From NCBI RefSeq assembly GCF_003856975.1, contig NZ_CP033107.1, positions 3,162,001-3,226,000 on the forward strand: DNA of 64,000 nt, read 5' to 3'. How positions within the stretch are numbered: the stretch's first letter is position 1; every line of letters starts with the position of its first letter. Made by a program: the position numbers and the translations under genes. The DNA is from Plantibacter sp. PA-3-X8. GTDB taxonomy: Bacteria; Actinomycetota; Actinomycetes; Actinomycetales; Microbacteriaceae. This document shows positions 34,158 through 44,253 of this stretch, in pieces. Below the pieces are notes generated by a model that was not told the origin of the DNA, made no database searches, and saw nothing but the letters and a program-made list of their open reading frames with translations.

Positions 34158-35939
34158 CTACTCGGCCTTGCGATCCGCGACGAGCTGGTCGCGCACCTTG
34201 CGCCGCAGCACCTTACCGATGAGCGACGTCGGCAGCTCGTCGAGCTGCACGACCCGCTTCGGCACCTTGTACGCCGTGAGGCGGGTCCGGCAGTAGTCGC
34301 GCAGCGAGCCGGCGTCGAAGACGGTCCCCGCACGCATGACCACCGCGGCCGTCACGTCCTCGCCACCGGAGTCGCGCGGCAGTCCGACCACGGCGGCCGA
34401 CTCGACGTCCGGGTGCGACAGGAGCGTCTCCTCCACCTCGGACGGGCTCACGTTGAACCCGCCGGTGATGATGAGTTCCTTCACCCGGTCGATGACCGTC
34501 ACGAAGCCGTCCGCCGACACCGTCACGATGTCGCCGGTCCGCAACCAGCCACCCTCGAGCAACGCCTCGCGCGACTCGTCCGGACGACCCCAGTAGCCCT
34601 GGAAGACCTGCGGGCCACGGAGCAGCAACTCGCCCGACTCCCCCGCCGCACGATCCACCGTCGGGTTCTCGGGATCGACGACGCGGATCTCGGTGCTCGG
34701 GAACGGCACACCCACGGTGCCCGGCCGACGCGACGGACCGATCGGGTTGCCGAGCGCCACCGGCGACGACTCCGTCATCCCGTAGCCCTCGACGAGCAGA
34801 CCGCCGGTCGCCTCCTCCCACCGCGTGACCGTCGACACCGGGAGGCTCATCGCACCGGAGATCGCGAAGCGGACACTCGTCAGGTCGACGCCCTTGCGGC
34901 TCGAAGCACGCGACAGCGCGTCGTAGATGGGCGGCACCGCCGGCAGGAACGTCGGCGGGGACTTCTTCGCGGCTGTGAGCACCAGCTCCAGGTCGAACTT
35001 CGGGAACAGCACGAGCCGCGCCCCGATGCTCATGGCGAACGTGAGGCACAGCGTCATGCCGTACGCGTGGAACAGCGGCAGGACTCCGTAGAAGACCTCG
35101 CCACCTTCGCTCAGGCCAGGCACCCAGGCGCGTCCCTGCTCGGCGTTCGCCCGCAGGTTGCGGTGCGTCAGGATGGCACCCTTCGGTGCCCCGGTCGTCC
35201 CACTCGTGTACTGCAGGAGCGCGGTGTCGTCGAGCGTCGGACGCACGACCCGCTTCGACAGCTTCCGTCCGCCGATCAGACGTTCCCACGGAAGCACGTG
35301 CTTCGCCGACGGGGTCGCGGTCATCGCCGCACGCGACTCGCGCGCACGCTTCACCGGCAACCGGAGCGCCAGACGCTTCGACAACGGCAGAGCCTGAGTG
35401 ATGTCGACGGACACGATCCGGCCGCGCATCACGTCGGCCGGGAGGTCGGCCACGAGGTCGTAGACCTTGTCCCACACGATCGCGACGTGCGCGCCGTGGT
35501 CCTCGAACTGATGCCGCAGCTCGCGAGCCGTGTAGAGCGGGTTGTGCTCGATGACCGTCGCGCCGAGCCGGAGCGCCGCGTAGAACGCGACGACGTGCTG
35601 CGGGCAGTTCGGCAGCACGAGCGCCACGCGGTCACCCGGCTTCACGCCGAGCTTGCGGAGCCCCTCGGCCGCTCGCGCGACCTGTTCGCCGAGCTCGCTG
35701 TAGCTCGTCTCGGCACCGAAGAATTCCAGAGCGATGCGATCACCGAAGCGCTTCACCGAGGTGTCGAGCAGGTCGACGAGCGTCTCGGTGACCTCGTCGA
35801 TGTCGGCGGGCACGCCACTGGCGTAGGACGACAGCCACGGCCGCTCGGCCAGACGCTGACGCTGTGCCTCGCCGGCCTCGGTCGGCTCCGACGACTGCTC
35901 GCCCTCGCGCTGCTCGGCTGTGTTTCCTCGATGGTCCAC
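34158..35939 (-). CDS. Long-chain fatty-acid--CoA ligase
   Basis: A 593-residue AMP-forming acyl-CoA synthetase. The P-loop-like YTSGTTGAPKG, the YGMTES motif, the GWLRTGD hinge region, the linker DRVKELIITGGFNVSP and the C-terminal lysine in GKVLRRK are all present. It activates fatty acids for degradation or lipid synthesis at the membrane. The N-terminal 45 residues are an extra Glu/Gln/Arg-rich extension. GTG 35939 is preceded by GGAGG at six bases. No beta-oxidation genes lie nearby, so the role could be general lipid turnover. Confidence 0.92.
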   Translation of the reverse strand: MDHRGNTAEQREGEQSSEPTEAGEAQRQRLAERPWLSSYASGVPADIDEVTETLVDLLDTSVKRFGDRIALEFFGAETSYSELGEQVARAAEGLRKLGVKPGDRVALVLPNCPQHVVAFYAALRLGATVIEHNPLYTARELRHQFEDHGAHVAIVWDKVYDLVADLPADVMRGRIVSVDITQALPLSKRLALRLPVKRARESRAAMTATPSAKHVLPWERLIGGRKLSKRVVRPTLDDTALLQYTSGTTGAPKGAILTHRNLRANAEQGRAWVPGLSEGGEVFYGVLPLFHAYGMTLCLTFAMSIGARLVLFPKFDLELVLTAAKKSPPTFLPAVPPIYDALSRASSRKGVDLTSVRFAISGAMSLPVSTVTRWEEATGGLLVEGYGMTESSPVALGNPIGPSRRPGTVGVPFPSTEIRVVDPENPTVDRAAGESGELLLRGPQVFQGYWGRPDESREALLEGGWLRTGDIVTVSADGFVTVIDRVKELIITGGFNVSPSEVEETLLSHPDVESAAVVGLPRDSGGEDVTAAVVMRAGTVFDAGSLRDYCRTRLTAYKVPKRVVQLDELPTSLIGKVLRRKVRDQLVADRKAE

Positions 35940-36089
35940 GACGATCCTCCAGATGACACCCGTGCGCACCGCACGCATGCCTCCACCCTAAGCGGGCGCG
36001 TATGCCCGACCGGGGATGCGACCGGACCGCTTGACAAGCTCCAAAGCGACACCGGTGAATCGCCCGAGGAGTCGTGGAACAACGCCAGA

Positions 36090-36115
36090 AGCCGGCCACC
36101 CGAAGGCGACCGGCT
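36090..36115 (-). terminator. Terminator with UUCG tetraloop behind the flotillin operon
   Basis: On the minus strand AGCCGGTCGCC-TTCG-GGTGGCCGGCT forms an 11-bp stem (two G-U pairs) with a UUCG loop, starting 18 bases after the flotillin stop. It lacks a long U tract, as is usual in actinobacteria, and separates flotillin from the acyl-CoA ligase. Confidence 0.7.
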
Positions 36116-36133
36116 CCCGATGGTCCAGCCGAC

Positions 36134-37654
36134 TCAGACGGCGTCGGGTGACGCGGGCGTCTTCGGCTGACGCTTCGCGGCCGCAGCCGCGTTGTCGGAC
36201 ATCGCCTGCTGGAGGTTCTCCCCCAGCGCGCCACCGGCGACCCCGCCCAGGAGGGCGGACAGGTCGAGCCCGGTGATGTCCTTGACGACCTTCGGAACCT
36301 CGCTGACCACCTGGCCGACCGTCTTCGTGACGGCGGACGCGCCCTCGGTCGAGATGACCGTGAGGTTCGAGATGTTCCCGAGCGGCTCGGACACGGCACG
36401 GGTGATCTCAGGCAGACGGGCGATGATCTCGGACGCGAGCCCGGCCTCACCGTACTTCTTCAGCGCCTCCGCCTTCGCGTCGATCGCTTCAGCCTCCGCC
36501 AGACCCTCCGCGGCCACGGCCGAGGCCTTCGCGTCACCCTGGGCACGGATACCCTCGGCCAGCGCGATCTGCTTGTCGCGCTCAGCGGTACCGGCGAGAC
36601 GCACGGACTCCGCAGCCGCCTGGGCGTCCTGCACCGCCGCGACCTTGTTCGCCTCGGCGATGGTCTTGCGCTTGAACGCGTCGGCTTCCGTTGCGGCATT
36701 GGCCGCATCTCGGGCCGCCTGCGCGCGCTGGACCGTCGCGTACGCGTCGGCCTCGGCCGGCTTGCGCACCTCGATGTCGAGGCGCTCCTGCTCCACCTTC
36801 GCCTTCTCGGCGAGCGCCTCACGTTCCTGCTCCGCGACCAGGCGGTCCTGCTGAGCCGTGGCGAGCTGACCCGAGGCCTCGGCCTCGGCGTTCGCGCGGT
36901 CGGTCTCCGCCTTGATGGTCGCCTGCTTGAGGCTCAGGGCCTTCTGGCGCTCCGCGACCTGCTCCGCCGCTTCGATCCGCGCGAACTCGGACGCACGAGC
37001 GGTCTCGGCCTCCTTGATCTCCGCGTTCTGCCGGGCGAGTGCGTTCTCCGCTCGACCGAGGTCGGCGAGGTAGTTGGTGCCCGGCGTCGAGATGTCGGAG
37101 ATGTTCAGCAGGTCGACCTGGAGGCCTTGCTCGGCGAGATCCGTCTTGGTCGCCTCGACCACCGCTTCGGACAGGGCGTTGCGGTTGGAGATGATCTCCT
37201 TGATCGGCATGTTGCCGATGATGGACCGCAGCGACCCTTCGAGGGACTGCTGGATGATCTGCGTCAGCGACCCCTGCTGCGAGAGGAAGCGCTGCGCGGC
37301 ACGGCGCACACCCTCCGGCGTGCCGGACACCTTGAAGTTCACGCTCGCCTGGATGGCGACCTTGATGAAGTTCGTGTCGACGCCCTCCACGACGATGCCG
37401 ATCTGGCGCTGCTCGAGCGAGATCGGGAAGCCCTGCTGCAGGATCGGCCAGATGAACACGCGCCCACCGATGACGACGCGCTGCCCGCCATCGGGCTCAC
37501 CCGTCTTGGCGCCGGCCCCCCGACCGACGATGACGAGCGCCTGGTTCGGCGGTACGCGCTTGATCCGTCCGGCGACGAACGCGACGATCGCGAGCGCCAC
37601 CACGACGAGTGCGATCACGGCGATCACCGTGATGTTGGTGGTGATGAAGTCCAT
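36134..37654 (-). CDS. Flotillin-family (SPFH/band 7) membrane protein
   Basis: A 506-residue YqiK/FloT-type flotillin. One N-terminal membrane helix (ITVIAVIALVVVALAIV) is followed by the SPFH domain (about 35-230) and a long alanine/glutamate-rich coiled coil (about 230-420) with repeats such as AEAEA and QAARDAANAATEAD. The C-terminal region is hydrophobic and glycine-rich (LSALLGGVAGGALG). It scaffolds membrane microdomains. It is preceded by an NfeD-like gene at 46 bases, the classic flotillin-NfeD pairing. ATG 37654 directly abuts the helix. Confidence 0.92.
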   Translation of the reverse strand: MDFITTNITVIAVIALVVVALAIVAFVAGRIKRVPPNQALVIVGRGAGAKTGEPDGGQRVVIGGRVFIWPILQQGFPISLEQRQIGIVVEGVDTNFIKVAIQASVNFKVSGTPEGVRRAAQRFLSQQGSLTQIIQQSLEGSLRSIIGNMPIKEIISNRNALSEAVVEATKTDLAEQGLQVDLLNISDISTPGTNYLADLGRAENALARQNAEIKEAETARASEFARIEAAEQVAERQKALSLKQATIKAETDRANAEAEASGQLATAQQDRLVAEQEREALAEKAKVEQERLDIEVRKPAEADAYATVQRAQAARDAANAATEADAFKRKTIAEANKVAAVQDAQAAAESVRLAGTAERDKQIALAEGIRAQGDAKASAVAAEGLAEAEAIDAKAEALKKYGEAGLASEIIARLPEITRAVSEPLGNISNLTVISTEGASAVTKTVGQVVSEVPKVVKDITGLDLSALLGGVAGGALGENLQQAMSDNAAAAAKRQPKTPASPDAV

Positions 37655-37700
37655 AGGGCAGGTGCCTTCCCCTCGAGGGCGTGCTGGTGGATGGATGGAA

Positions 37701-38189
37701 TCAGGGCTGCGTGTCGGCAGCGGCACCGCCCGATGCGGGTTCGACCTTGACGCGGGAGCCCTGGAGCTCGACCACGCGGATTCGACTGCCGGTCTCGATC
37801 CGGGTGTCGGAGAAGGCGAGGCGCGTCTCGATCTCGTGCGGACCGTCGAGGCTCACCTCGCCGAAGGAGGCCGAGATGGTCGACCGGGCGACGCCGTAGA
37901 GACCGAGCGGTGAACTCGGCGTGCCGTCCTCCGAGCGCTTGAAACTCCGGATCATCAGCTGGACGCCGACAAGCACGAGGACACCGATGACGGCCGAGAT
38001 GACGTACGCGGACCAGACGGGCAGCCCGTTCGCGAGCACGATCGCACCGACCGCACCGAAGACGGTGAACGCGCTCCCGAGCGCGGTGGCCGAGACCGCC
38101 CCGTCCAGGAAGTCGAAGATCTCACCGAAGACCAAGGAGATGAGGACGATCACGAGACCGACGGCGCCGACGATGATGAACAGGGTCAT
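37701..38189 (-). CDS. NfeD-like membrane protein, partner of flotillin
   Basis: A 162-residue protein with several N-terminal hydrophobic helices (LFIIVGAVGLVIVLISLVFG and later SAYVISAVIGVLVLVGVQL) and a C-terminal beta-rich OB-fold-like NfeD domain (SPLGLYGVARSTIS ... GSRIRVVELQGSRVKVEP). ATG 38189 is chosen; an upstream start adds seven residues without benefit. It is first in a two-gene operon with flotillin. Confidence 0.82.
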   Translation of the reverse strand: MTLFIIVGAVGLVIVLISLVFGEIFDFLDGAVSATALGSAFTVFGAVGAIVLANGLPVWSAYVISAVIGVLVLVGVQLMIRSFKRSEDGTPSSPLGLYGVARSTISASFGEVSLDGPHEIETRLAFSDTRIETGSRIRVVELQGSRVKVEPASGGAAADTQP

Positions 38190-38289
38190 GGCACCAACCC
38201 TACTGAACACCCAGACGGAGTGCGGGAAAGCGGTCTCCCGTGACGGCGCCGACGGTCTGCAGGCTCCTGTGGAGCGACTGCCGCTGCCC

Positions 38290-39204
38290 TCAGCTGACTT
38301 CGTCGAGCAGCTCCGTCAGCCAGCCGGCACCGCGCGTCGTCGCGCCCAGACCCTCGACGCGTTCCCGCAGCTCACGGTCGGAGGTGACCACGACGACCGC
38401 GCCGTCGAGCCCACGGACGACGTCCACGATCGCGTCGTCGCCACTCCCCGCCGCGTCGACGACCGAGACGCCCGCCCGCAGCTCGTGACCGGGCTCTCGC
38501 ACGTCGTCATCGGCGTGGACGCCGCGGGCCTGTCCTTCGACGACGGCGACGTAGGCCGGCCACCAGCGGTTGAAGTCGAGGTCGAGCGCCTGGGCGTCGA
38601 GTCCCTCGTGCGCGAGGCGGACGAGTCGCGCGACGAAACGCTGCGCGGCACCCGCACGGTCCTTCCACCATCCGTCCGGACGTGAGCCGACGACGTTCGC
38701 GACGTCGACGACGACCGTGACGCGGCGCTCGAGCTGCGACCGCAGGCCCGGCCACGAATCGGCGAAGCCCGGGTGCAGGGGCAACGTCTCGACCTCGGCG
38801 AGCGGCACCCAGGCGAGGGCGATGCTCTCCGGGTCGGAGACCACTGGTTCGAACGGCTCGACCGCCTCGACGATCACCGTCGTGTACGACCAGAATCCGA
38901 GATCGAGCACGGAGTCGAACCGTAGCTCGATCGACTCGGCGGGGACACCCGCCTCCTCGTGCGACTCGCGGACCGCACCGTCGACAGCGCTTTCGAACTG
39001 GTGACGCGCGCCTCCCGGGATGCCCCAGGTGCCGCCGAAGTGGCTCCAACCGGCCCGGTGCTGCAACAGCACGCCACGCGCTCGATCGTGCACGAGGAGT
39101 CCGGCTGCACCGAAACGACCCCAGTACTTCCGGCCGTCCCCGGATTCGACCCAGGCATCCCCGGCGTCCCGGACGGGGCCGCCGGGAGGATGCGCATCAG
39201 TCAT
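38290..39204 (-). CDS. NUDIX hydrolase fused to a PIN/NYN-like domain
   Basis: A 304-residue two-domain protein. Residues 30-155 are a NUDIX domain with a complete box (G65 ... E71 ... R79-E80 .. E83-E84-A-G86). Residues about 163-300 look like a NYN/PIN-type nuclease: VVVDVANVVGSRPDGWWKDR, an acidic SGDDAIVDVV and VVVTSDRELRERVEGLGA. NUDIX domains cleave nucleoside diphosphates linked to another moiety; NYN domains are RNA nucleases, so RNA or nucleotide clean-up is possible. ATG 39204 is taken; 19 further residues upstream are not NUDIX-like. It is divergent from the TetR gene. Confidence 0.82.
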   Translation of the reverse strand: MTDAHPPGGPVRDAGDAWVESGDGRKYWGRFGAAGLLVHDRARGVLLQHRAGWSHFGGTWGIPGGARHQFESAVDGAVRESHEEAGVPAESIELRFDSVLDLGFWSYTTVIVEAVEPFEPVVSDPESIALAWVPLAEVETLPLHPGFADSWPGLRSQLERRVTVVVDVANVVGSRPDGWWKDRAGAAQRFVARLVRLAHEGLDAQALDLDFNRWWPAYVAVVEGQARGVHADDDVREPGHELRAGVSVVDAAGSGDDAIVDVVRGLDGAVVVVTSDRELRERVEGLGATTRGAGWLTELLDEVS

Positions 39205-39260
39205 TGGACCAGCCTGGCACGAAACGCTGTGCGCCACCCCCTTGCCCAGGGTCATCTCCA

Positions 39261-39272
39261 CCGCACGTGCGG
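39261..39272. promoter_or_regulatory. 12-bp palindrome and AT-rich promoter block before a TetR gene
   Basis: CCGCACGTGCGG is a perfect palindrome. It is followed at 39273-39300 by AATATGTTATATATTGAA..., one of the few AT-rich patches outside the island. They lie between the divergent NUDIX-NYN and TetR genes and probably form the promoter and operator of the TetR gene. Confidence 0.4.
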
Positions 39273-39350
39273 AATATGTTATATATTGAACTCCAGTATT
39301 GCATCGGCCGCGCTCGCGCCCACCGCACCGAACCCACGCGAAGGACCCTC

Positions 39351-39998
39351 ATGGATGCACGTCAACGCCGGACGCGGGCACGGCTCGCGCGCACGATCCT
39401 GCAACTCGCCGCAGAACGCCCCACCTCCGAGATCTCCGTCTCGGAGATAGCCGCACGCGCCGGCATCAACCGATCGACCTTCTACCAGCACGCGGCGGCG
39501 CCGTGCGAGCTGCTCGAATCGGTCCTCGCCGAGGAGCTCACGGAGCTGAGCATGACCCACCTGGCGACCGTCTCCGCGGACGACGCCCCGGCGGCGATCA
39601 CCCGGGCCACGGTCGCCGCGCTCCGCCACATCGACGAGCGCGCCGACATCTACCGCGTCGGTCTCGGCGACGACCTCATCGGCGCGAGTCTGCAGCCGAT
39701 GCTCAACCGGGTATTCACATCCACCGTGCTCGACATCTTCGAGCGCGGGGCGATCACCCTCCCCCACGCCGAATGCCTGAGCGAGGAGCAGCACGAGCTG
39801 TTCATGCGATCAGCGGCGCACTTCGTCGCCGCGGGCTCCGTCGCGAGCTTCCGTGTCTGGCTCGACACCCCAGCACCACGCGACGTCGAGTCGTTCCTCG
39901 AGGTCATCCGCGAACTGCTCCCGAGCTGGTGGCCGTTCGAGACCGAACACGGGCCCGCCCTGGCGCCCGCCGACGAATCCACCCTCGCTCGCTCCTGA
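39351..39998 (+). CDS. TetR-family transcriptional regulator
   Basis: A 215-residue regulator. The helix-turn-helix runs from about residue 8 to 50 (RARLARTILQLAAERPTSEISV, SEIAARAGINRSTFYQHAAAPCEL) and is of the AcrR/TetR type with the expected Y in the recognition helix. The rest is the helical ligand domain. GAAGGA lies six bases before ATG 39351. Target genes are not evident; the divergent NUDIX-NYN gene is a candidate. It is convergent with der and shares its terminator. Confidence 0.87.
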   Translation: MDARQRRTRARLARTILQLAAERPTSEISVSEIAARAGINRSTFYQHAAAPCELLESVLAEELTELSMTHLATVSADDAPAAITRATVAALRHIDERADIYRVGLGDDLIGASLQPMLNRVFTSTVLDIFERGAITLPHAECLSEEQHELFMRSAAHFVAAGSVASFRVWLDTPAPRDVESFLEVIRELLPSWWPFETEHGPALAPADESTLARS

Positions 39999-40020
39999 TC
40001 ACACCTCGACCAGTACGACG

Positions 40021-40060
40021 AAGGCCCGGGGCCACTCCATGGAGAGTGGTCCCGGGCCTT
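40021..40060. terminator. Bidirectional terminator between the TetR and der genes
   Basis: AAGGCCCGGG...CCCGGGCCTT with an inner paired GCCACTC/GAG-GTGGT extension and a CATG turn: a very stable hairpin 22 bases after the TetR stop and 33 bases after the der stop on the other strand. Confidence 0.85.
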
Positions 40061-40093
40061 CGTCGTCGCCGTCCGAGGGACGGACGCGGCGGA

Positions 40094-41602
40094 TCAGCGC
40101 TGGCGCTTCTCGCGGACGCGCATGTTGACGTTGATCGGCGTGCCCTCGAAGCCCCAGATCTCGCGCAGGCGACGGATCACGTAACGACGGTAACCGGGGT
40201 CGAGGAACCCGGTCGTGAAGAGCACGAAGGTCGGCGGACGGCTCGCGGCCTGCGTGCCGAACAGGATGCGGGGCTGCTTGCCACCGCGCAGCGGGTGCGG
40301 GTGCGCCGCCGTGAGCTCGGCGAGGAAGGCGTTGAACTTGCCCGTGGGGATACGCATGTCCCACGACTCCAGTGCGACCTCGAGGGCCGGGACGAGACGC
40401 TCCAGGTGGCGGCCCGTCCGCGCGGAGATGTTGACGCGCGGCGCCCACGACACGTGCGAGAGGTCCTGCTCGATCTCGCGCTCCAGGTACTTCCGGCGTT
40501 CGTCGTCGAGCTGGTCCCACTTGTTGAAGGCGAGCACGAGGGCACGACCGCTCTCGAGGACGAGGTCGATGATGCGCACGTCCTGCTCGCTGATCACCTC
40601 GGTGACATCGATGAGGACGACGGCCACCTCGGCCTTCTCGAGCGCCGTGCTCGTGCGGAGCGACGCGTAGAAGTCGGCACCCTGCGACAGGTGCACGCGA
40701 CGACGGATACCGGCGGTGTCGACGAAGCGCCAGATCTTGCCGCCGAGCTCGATCTGCTCGTCGACCGGGTCGCGGGTGGTCCCGGCGAGGTCGTTGACGA
40801 CGACGCGCTCCTCGCCTGCGGTCTTGTTGAGCAGGCTCGACTTGCCGACGTTCGGGCGCCCGAGGATCGCGACGCGGCGGGGTCCGCCGAACTCGTCCTT
40901 CGCGACGGCCGAGACCTGCGGGAGGACCTTGAGGATCTTGTCGAGGAGGTCGGCGACACCACGACCGTGGATCGCGGAGACCGGGTGGGGCTCGCCGAGG
41001 CCGAGGTTCCAGAGCGCTGCGGCCTCCGGCTCCTGACGGGCGTCGTCGACCTTGTTGGCGACGAGGAAGACGGGGCGTCCGGTCTTGCGGAGCAGCTTGA
41101 CGACCTGCTCGTCGGTCGCCGTGGCGCCGACCATGGCGTCGACCACGAAGATCACGACGTCGGAGAGGTCGATGGCGATCTCGGCCTGGGCCGCGACAGA
41201 CGCGTCGATCCCCTTGGCGTCGGGCTCCCAGCCACCGGTGTCGACGACCGTGAAGCGACGGTCGTTCCACTCGGCCTTGTAGTTGACGCGGTCGCGGGTG
41301 ACACCGGGGGTGTCCTCCACGACGGCTTCACGACGGCCGAGGATGCGGTTCACCAGCGCGGACTTGCCCACGTTCGGGCGACCGACGATCGCCACGACGG
41401 GCAGCGCCGGCAGGAAGCGGATCTCGTCCGGGTCCTCCGTCGCGCCGTCGAGGATGTCGAGGTCGTCGCCCTCGAGGTCGTAGTCGGCCAGGCCGGAGCG
41501 GAGGGACGCGGCCCGCTGGGTCGCGAGCTCCTCGTCCATGTCCTGGAGGCGGTCCGCGAGGTCGTCGGGGCCTCCGTCGAACTGCTCGTCATCGTGAGCC
41601 AT
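40094..41602 (-). CDS. der: Ribosome biogenesis GTPase Der (EngA)
   Basis: A 502-residue protein with two tandem GTPase domains, unique to Der: first G1 GRPNVGKS (residues 74-81) with DTGG and NKVD, second G1 GRPNVGKS with DTAG and NKWD, then a KH-like C-terminal domain ending in [13 protein letters not shown]. It acts in 50S subunit assembly. The first about 60 residues are an acidic extension common in actinobacteria. It starts inside the cmk gene end (14-base overlap). It is the last gene of the long housekeeping block on this strand. Confidence 0.96.
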   Translation of the reverse strand: MAHDDEQFDGGPDDLADRLQDMDEELATQRAASLRSGLADYDLEGDDLDILDGATEDPDEIRFLPALPVVAIVGRPNVGKSALVNRILGRREAVVEDTPGVTRDRVNYKAEWNDRRFTVVDTGGWEPDAKGIDASVAAQAEIAIDLSDVVIFVVDAMVGATATDEQVVKLLRKTGRPVFLVANKVDDARQEPEAAALWNLGLGEPHPVSAIHGRGVADLLDKILKVLPQVSAVAKDEFGGPRRVAILGRPNVGKSSLLNKTAGEERVVVNDLAGTTRDPVDEQIELGGKIWRFVDTAGIRRRVHLSQGADFYASLRTSTALEKAEVAVVLIDVTEVISEQDVRIIDLVLESGRALVLAFNKWDQLDDERRKYLEREIEQDLSHVSWAPRVNISARTGRHLERLVPALEVALESWDMRIPTGKFNAFLAELTAAHPHPLRGGKQPRILFGTQAASRPPTFVLFTTGFLDPGYRRYVIRRLREIWGFEGTPINVNMRVREKRQR

Positions 41603-42326
41603 GGGAGTTCCTTGCTGTGAGGGATTCGGTGACGCGGACGACCGCGTCGACCGTCTCGTCGAAGTCGATGTGCGTGGAGTCGACCGTGGTCACTCCGTCC
41701 GCCGCGTTCATGAAGTCGACGACCCTGGAGTCCGCCCGATCACGCCGCTGCAGTTGTTCCGCGACGTCGCCGGCAGGGTGGCTCTCGAATTCCGCTGAAC
41801 GCCTGGCCATTCTAGCCGCTTCGGATGCCGTGAGCAGGATCCGAGCCTGAGCATCCGGTGCGACCACCGTGGTGATGTCGCGTCCCTCGACGACGATGCC
41901 CGGGCGGTCGACGTCGGCGATGAGGGATCGGAAGGTCTCGTTGATCCACGCACGCACCTCCGGGACACGGGCGACGGCGGACACGACGGCCGTCACGCGG
42001 GGGCCCCTGATCTCGTCGGTGACGTCGCGATCCCCGAGCGTGAACGCGGTCACGTCCGGATCGAGGGAGACGGTGAAGGCGCCACCGAACGCGTCGAGCG
42101 AGCCGATCACCGCCGCCGAGTCCTCGGGGTCGACGTCCGCATCGAGCGTGTGGAGCGCGAGCGCGCGGTACCAAGCGCCCGTGTCGAGGTAGCGGTAGCC
42201 CAGCCGACGGGCGACGGCCTTGCTCACGCTGGACTTGCCGCTGCCGGCCGGTCCGTCGATCGCGACCACGACGGGTGCGTCCGGCGTCGTCGACGCGTCG
42301 GTGCTGGTGGGGTGCTGTTCGGTCAT
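41589..42326 (-). CDS. cmk: Cytidylate kinase
   Basis: A 245-residue (d)CMP kinase. P-loop [15 protein letters not shown], then [34 protein letters not shown] (start and end) and the lid region [16 protein letters not shown]. It phosphorylates CMP and dCMP. Located between tyrA (nine-base gap) and der (overlap), as in many actinobacteria. Confidence 0.95.
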   Translation of the reverse strand: MTEQHPTSTDASTTPDAPVVVAIDGPAGSGKSSVSKAVARRLGYRYLDTGAWYRALALHTLDADVDPEDSAAVIGSLDAFGGAFTVSLDPDVTAFTLGDRDVTDEIRGPRVTAVVSAVARVPEVRAWINETFRSLIADVDRPGIVVEGRDITTVVAPDAQARILLTASEAARMARRSAEFESHPAGDVAEQLQRRDRADSRVVDFMNAADGVTTVDSTHIDFDETVDAVVRVTESLTARNSHGSR

Positions 42327-42334
42327 GTCTCTTC

Positions 42335-43435
42335 CTATACTTCCGCGATGCGCCAGCCGCGCGACTCGAGGTCGTCGACGGTGCGCTGCTTGACCTCGGG
42401 GAGGACCTGGACCTCCGCGAGACCGATGTTCGCGCCGGGCGAGTGCTCCAGTCGCAGGTCTTCGATGTTGACGCCGATCTCGCCGAGCTCCGTGAACAGG
42501 GCGCCCAGCTGGCCGGGGCGGTCGTCGAGGAGGACGACGATGCTCGCGAACCGGCGGTTCTGGCCGTGCTTGCCGGGGAGTCGTGCGACGCCGGTGTTGC
42601 CGGCGGCGATCGTGTCCGCGATCGTGCGGCGAGCGCCCGGCACCTCCGGATCCCGGAGTGCCGAGATGACCGACGCGAGGTCGGTGGAGAGCTGCTCCAG
42701 CACGGGGAGGACCTCGGCGTGGTTGGCGCTGAGGATCTGGACCCAGAGCTCCGGTGCGCTCGAGGCGATGCGGACGGTGTCGCGCAGGCCCTGTCCGGCG
42801 AGCTGGATGGCGCCCTCCTCGGCGTCCTGCAGCTGGGCGGCCAGGAGGCTCGCGACGAGTTGCGGCGTGTGCGAGACGAGCGCGACGAAGCGGTCGTGTT
42901 CGTCCGGCGTCATCTCCATCGGGATGGTGCCGAGGTCGAGCGCGAGGCCCTCCACCTGCGACAGCGCCCAGGCGGGTGTCTCGGCGTCGCGGCAGATCAC
43001 CCAGGGGCGGCCGAGGAAGAGGTCGGCTCTCGCGGAGATCGCTCCCCCGCGCTCACGGCCGGCGAGCGGGTGGGAACCGATGTACCGGGCGAGGTCGACG
43101 CCGCGCTCGAGCAGTGCGCGGTACGGTTCGAGCTTCACGCTCGCGACGTCGGTCACGACGGCATTCGGGAACGCGGCGAGTTCGGACTCGATGACGCGGG
43201 CGGTGACGTCCGGTGGGACGCAGATGACGACGACGGACGGGTCGTCGGTGGGTTCCGCTGCACGACCCGCGCCGTAGTCGATGGCGAGGCGTAACTGGCT
43301 GGGCGACGCGTCGTCGAGGATGATGTCGACGCCCTTGGCGCGCAGCGCGAGTCCGATGCTCGCGCCGAGGAGGCCGGCTCCGACGATGCGGACCGACCCC
43401 TGCACGCGCGCGGGCGCGGAACTCAGGTCGCTCAT
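42335..43435 (-). CDS. tyrA: Prephenate dehydrogenase
   Basis: A 366-residue prephenate dehydrogenase of the tyrosine pathway. The NAD motif is [29 protein letters not shown] is the prephenate-binding signature; a C-terminal ACT domain (about 290-360, [20 protein letters not shown]) probably gives tyrosine feedback. The start ATG overlaps the rluB stop by four bases. Placement before cmk is usual for the group. Confidence 0.93.
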   Translation of the reverse strand: MSDLSSAPARVQGSVRIVGAGLLGASIGLALRAKGVDIILDDASPSQLRLAIDYGAGRAAEPTDDPSVVVICVPPDVTARVIESELAAFPNAVVTDVASVKLEPYRALLERGVDLARYIGSHPLAGRERGGAISARADLFLGRPWVICRDAETPAWALSQVEGLALDLGTIPMEMTPDEHDRFVALVSHTPQLVASLLAAQLQDAEEGAIQLAGQGLRDTVRIASSAPELWVQILSANHAEVLPVLEQLSTDLASVISALRDPEVPGARRTIADTIAAGNTGVARLPGKHGQNRRFASIVVLLDDRPGQLGALFTELGEIGVNIEDLRLEHSPGANIGLAEVQVLPEVKQRTVDDLESRGWRIAEV

Positions 43436-44253
43436 GCCGTCGGCTCCGACGCCTCCGCTGCCGTGCCGTCGGCCGCGCGGGCTTCAGGACCGTGAGCGCG
43501 GGCGATGGTCAGGATGGCGCCGAGTTCGTCCTTGCTCAGCTCGCGCAGCTGTCCGGATCCGAGGGTCCCGAGGTGCAGGGGGCCGAACTGACGGCGCACG
43601 AGGTCGACGACCGGGTGGCCGACGGCGTCGAGCATGCGACGGACGATGCGGTTCCGCCCGGAGTGCAGCGTGAGCTCCACGAGGCTGAACCCGTCCTCGG
43701 TGCCGAGCAGGCGGGCCTTGTCGGCGGAGATCGGTCCGTCCTCGAGTTCGATGCCCGCGGTCAGCTTCGCGAGGACCTGCGCGGTCACCTTGCCGGTGAC
43801 CTTCGCGATGTACGTCTTCTGCACACCGAACGACGGGTGCGCGAGCACGTGCGCGAGGTCGCCGTCGTTGGTGAGGATGAGCAGACCGCTCGTCTCGGCG
43901 TCGAGGCGGCCCACGTTGAAGAGCCGTTCCTCGTACTGCTCGGTGAAGCGGCGCAGGTCGGGGCGACCGCGGTCGTCCTTCAACGAGCTGTAGATGCCCA
44001 CCGGCTTGTTGAGCATGAGGTAGCGCTTCGAGGCGTCGAGCTGGATGGCGCTGCCGTCGACCGACACGAGGTCGTGCTCCGGATCGATCCGCGAGCCGAG
44101 CTCGGTGACGACGACGCCGTTCACCTCCACACGGCCGTCCTCGATGAGTTGCTCAGACACGCGCCTCGAGGCGACGCCGGCGTTCGCCAGCACCTTCTGC
44201 AAGCGGATGCCCTCTGATTCAGTGCTGGTCAATGTCGAATCCTTCCCGGCCAT
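43432..44253 (-). CDS. rluB: 23S rRNA pseudouridine synthase, RluB type
   Basis: A 273-residue RsuA/RluB-family enzyme. N-terminal S4 RNA-binding domain (IRLQKVLANAGVASRRVSEQLI), catalytic motif GRLDAETSGLL with the active Asp, and the C-terminal LTLHSGRNRIVRRML. ATG 44253 is used; it lies 35 bases inside scpB, so the genes are coupled. Specificity for 23S position 2605 is inferred from the scpB-rluB neighbourhood. Confidence 0.9.
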   Translation of the reverse strand: MAGKDSTLTSTESEGIRLQKVLANAGVASRRVSEQLIEDGRVEVNGVVVTELGSRIDPEHDLVSVDGSAIQLDASKRYLMLNKPVGIYSSLKDDRGRPDLRRFTEQYEERLFNVGRLDAETSGLLILTNDGDLAHVLAHPSFGVQKTYIAKVTGKVTAQVLAKLTAGIELEDGPISADKARLLGTEDGFSLVELTLHSGRNRIVRRMLDAVGHPVVDLVRRQFGPLHLGTLGSGQLRELSKDELGAILTIARAHGPEARAADGTAAEASEPTA

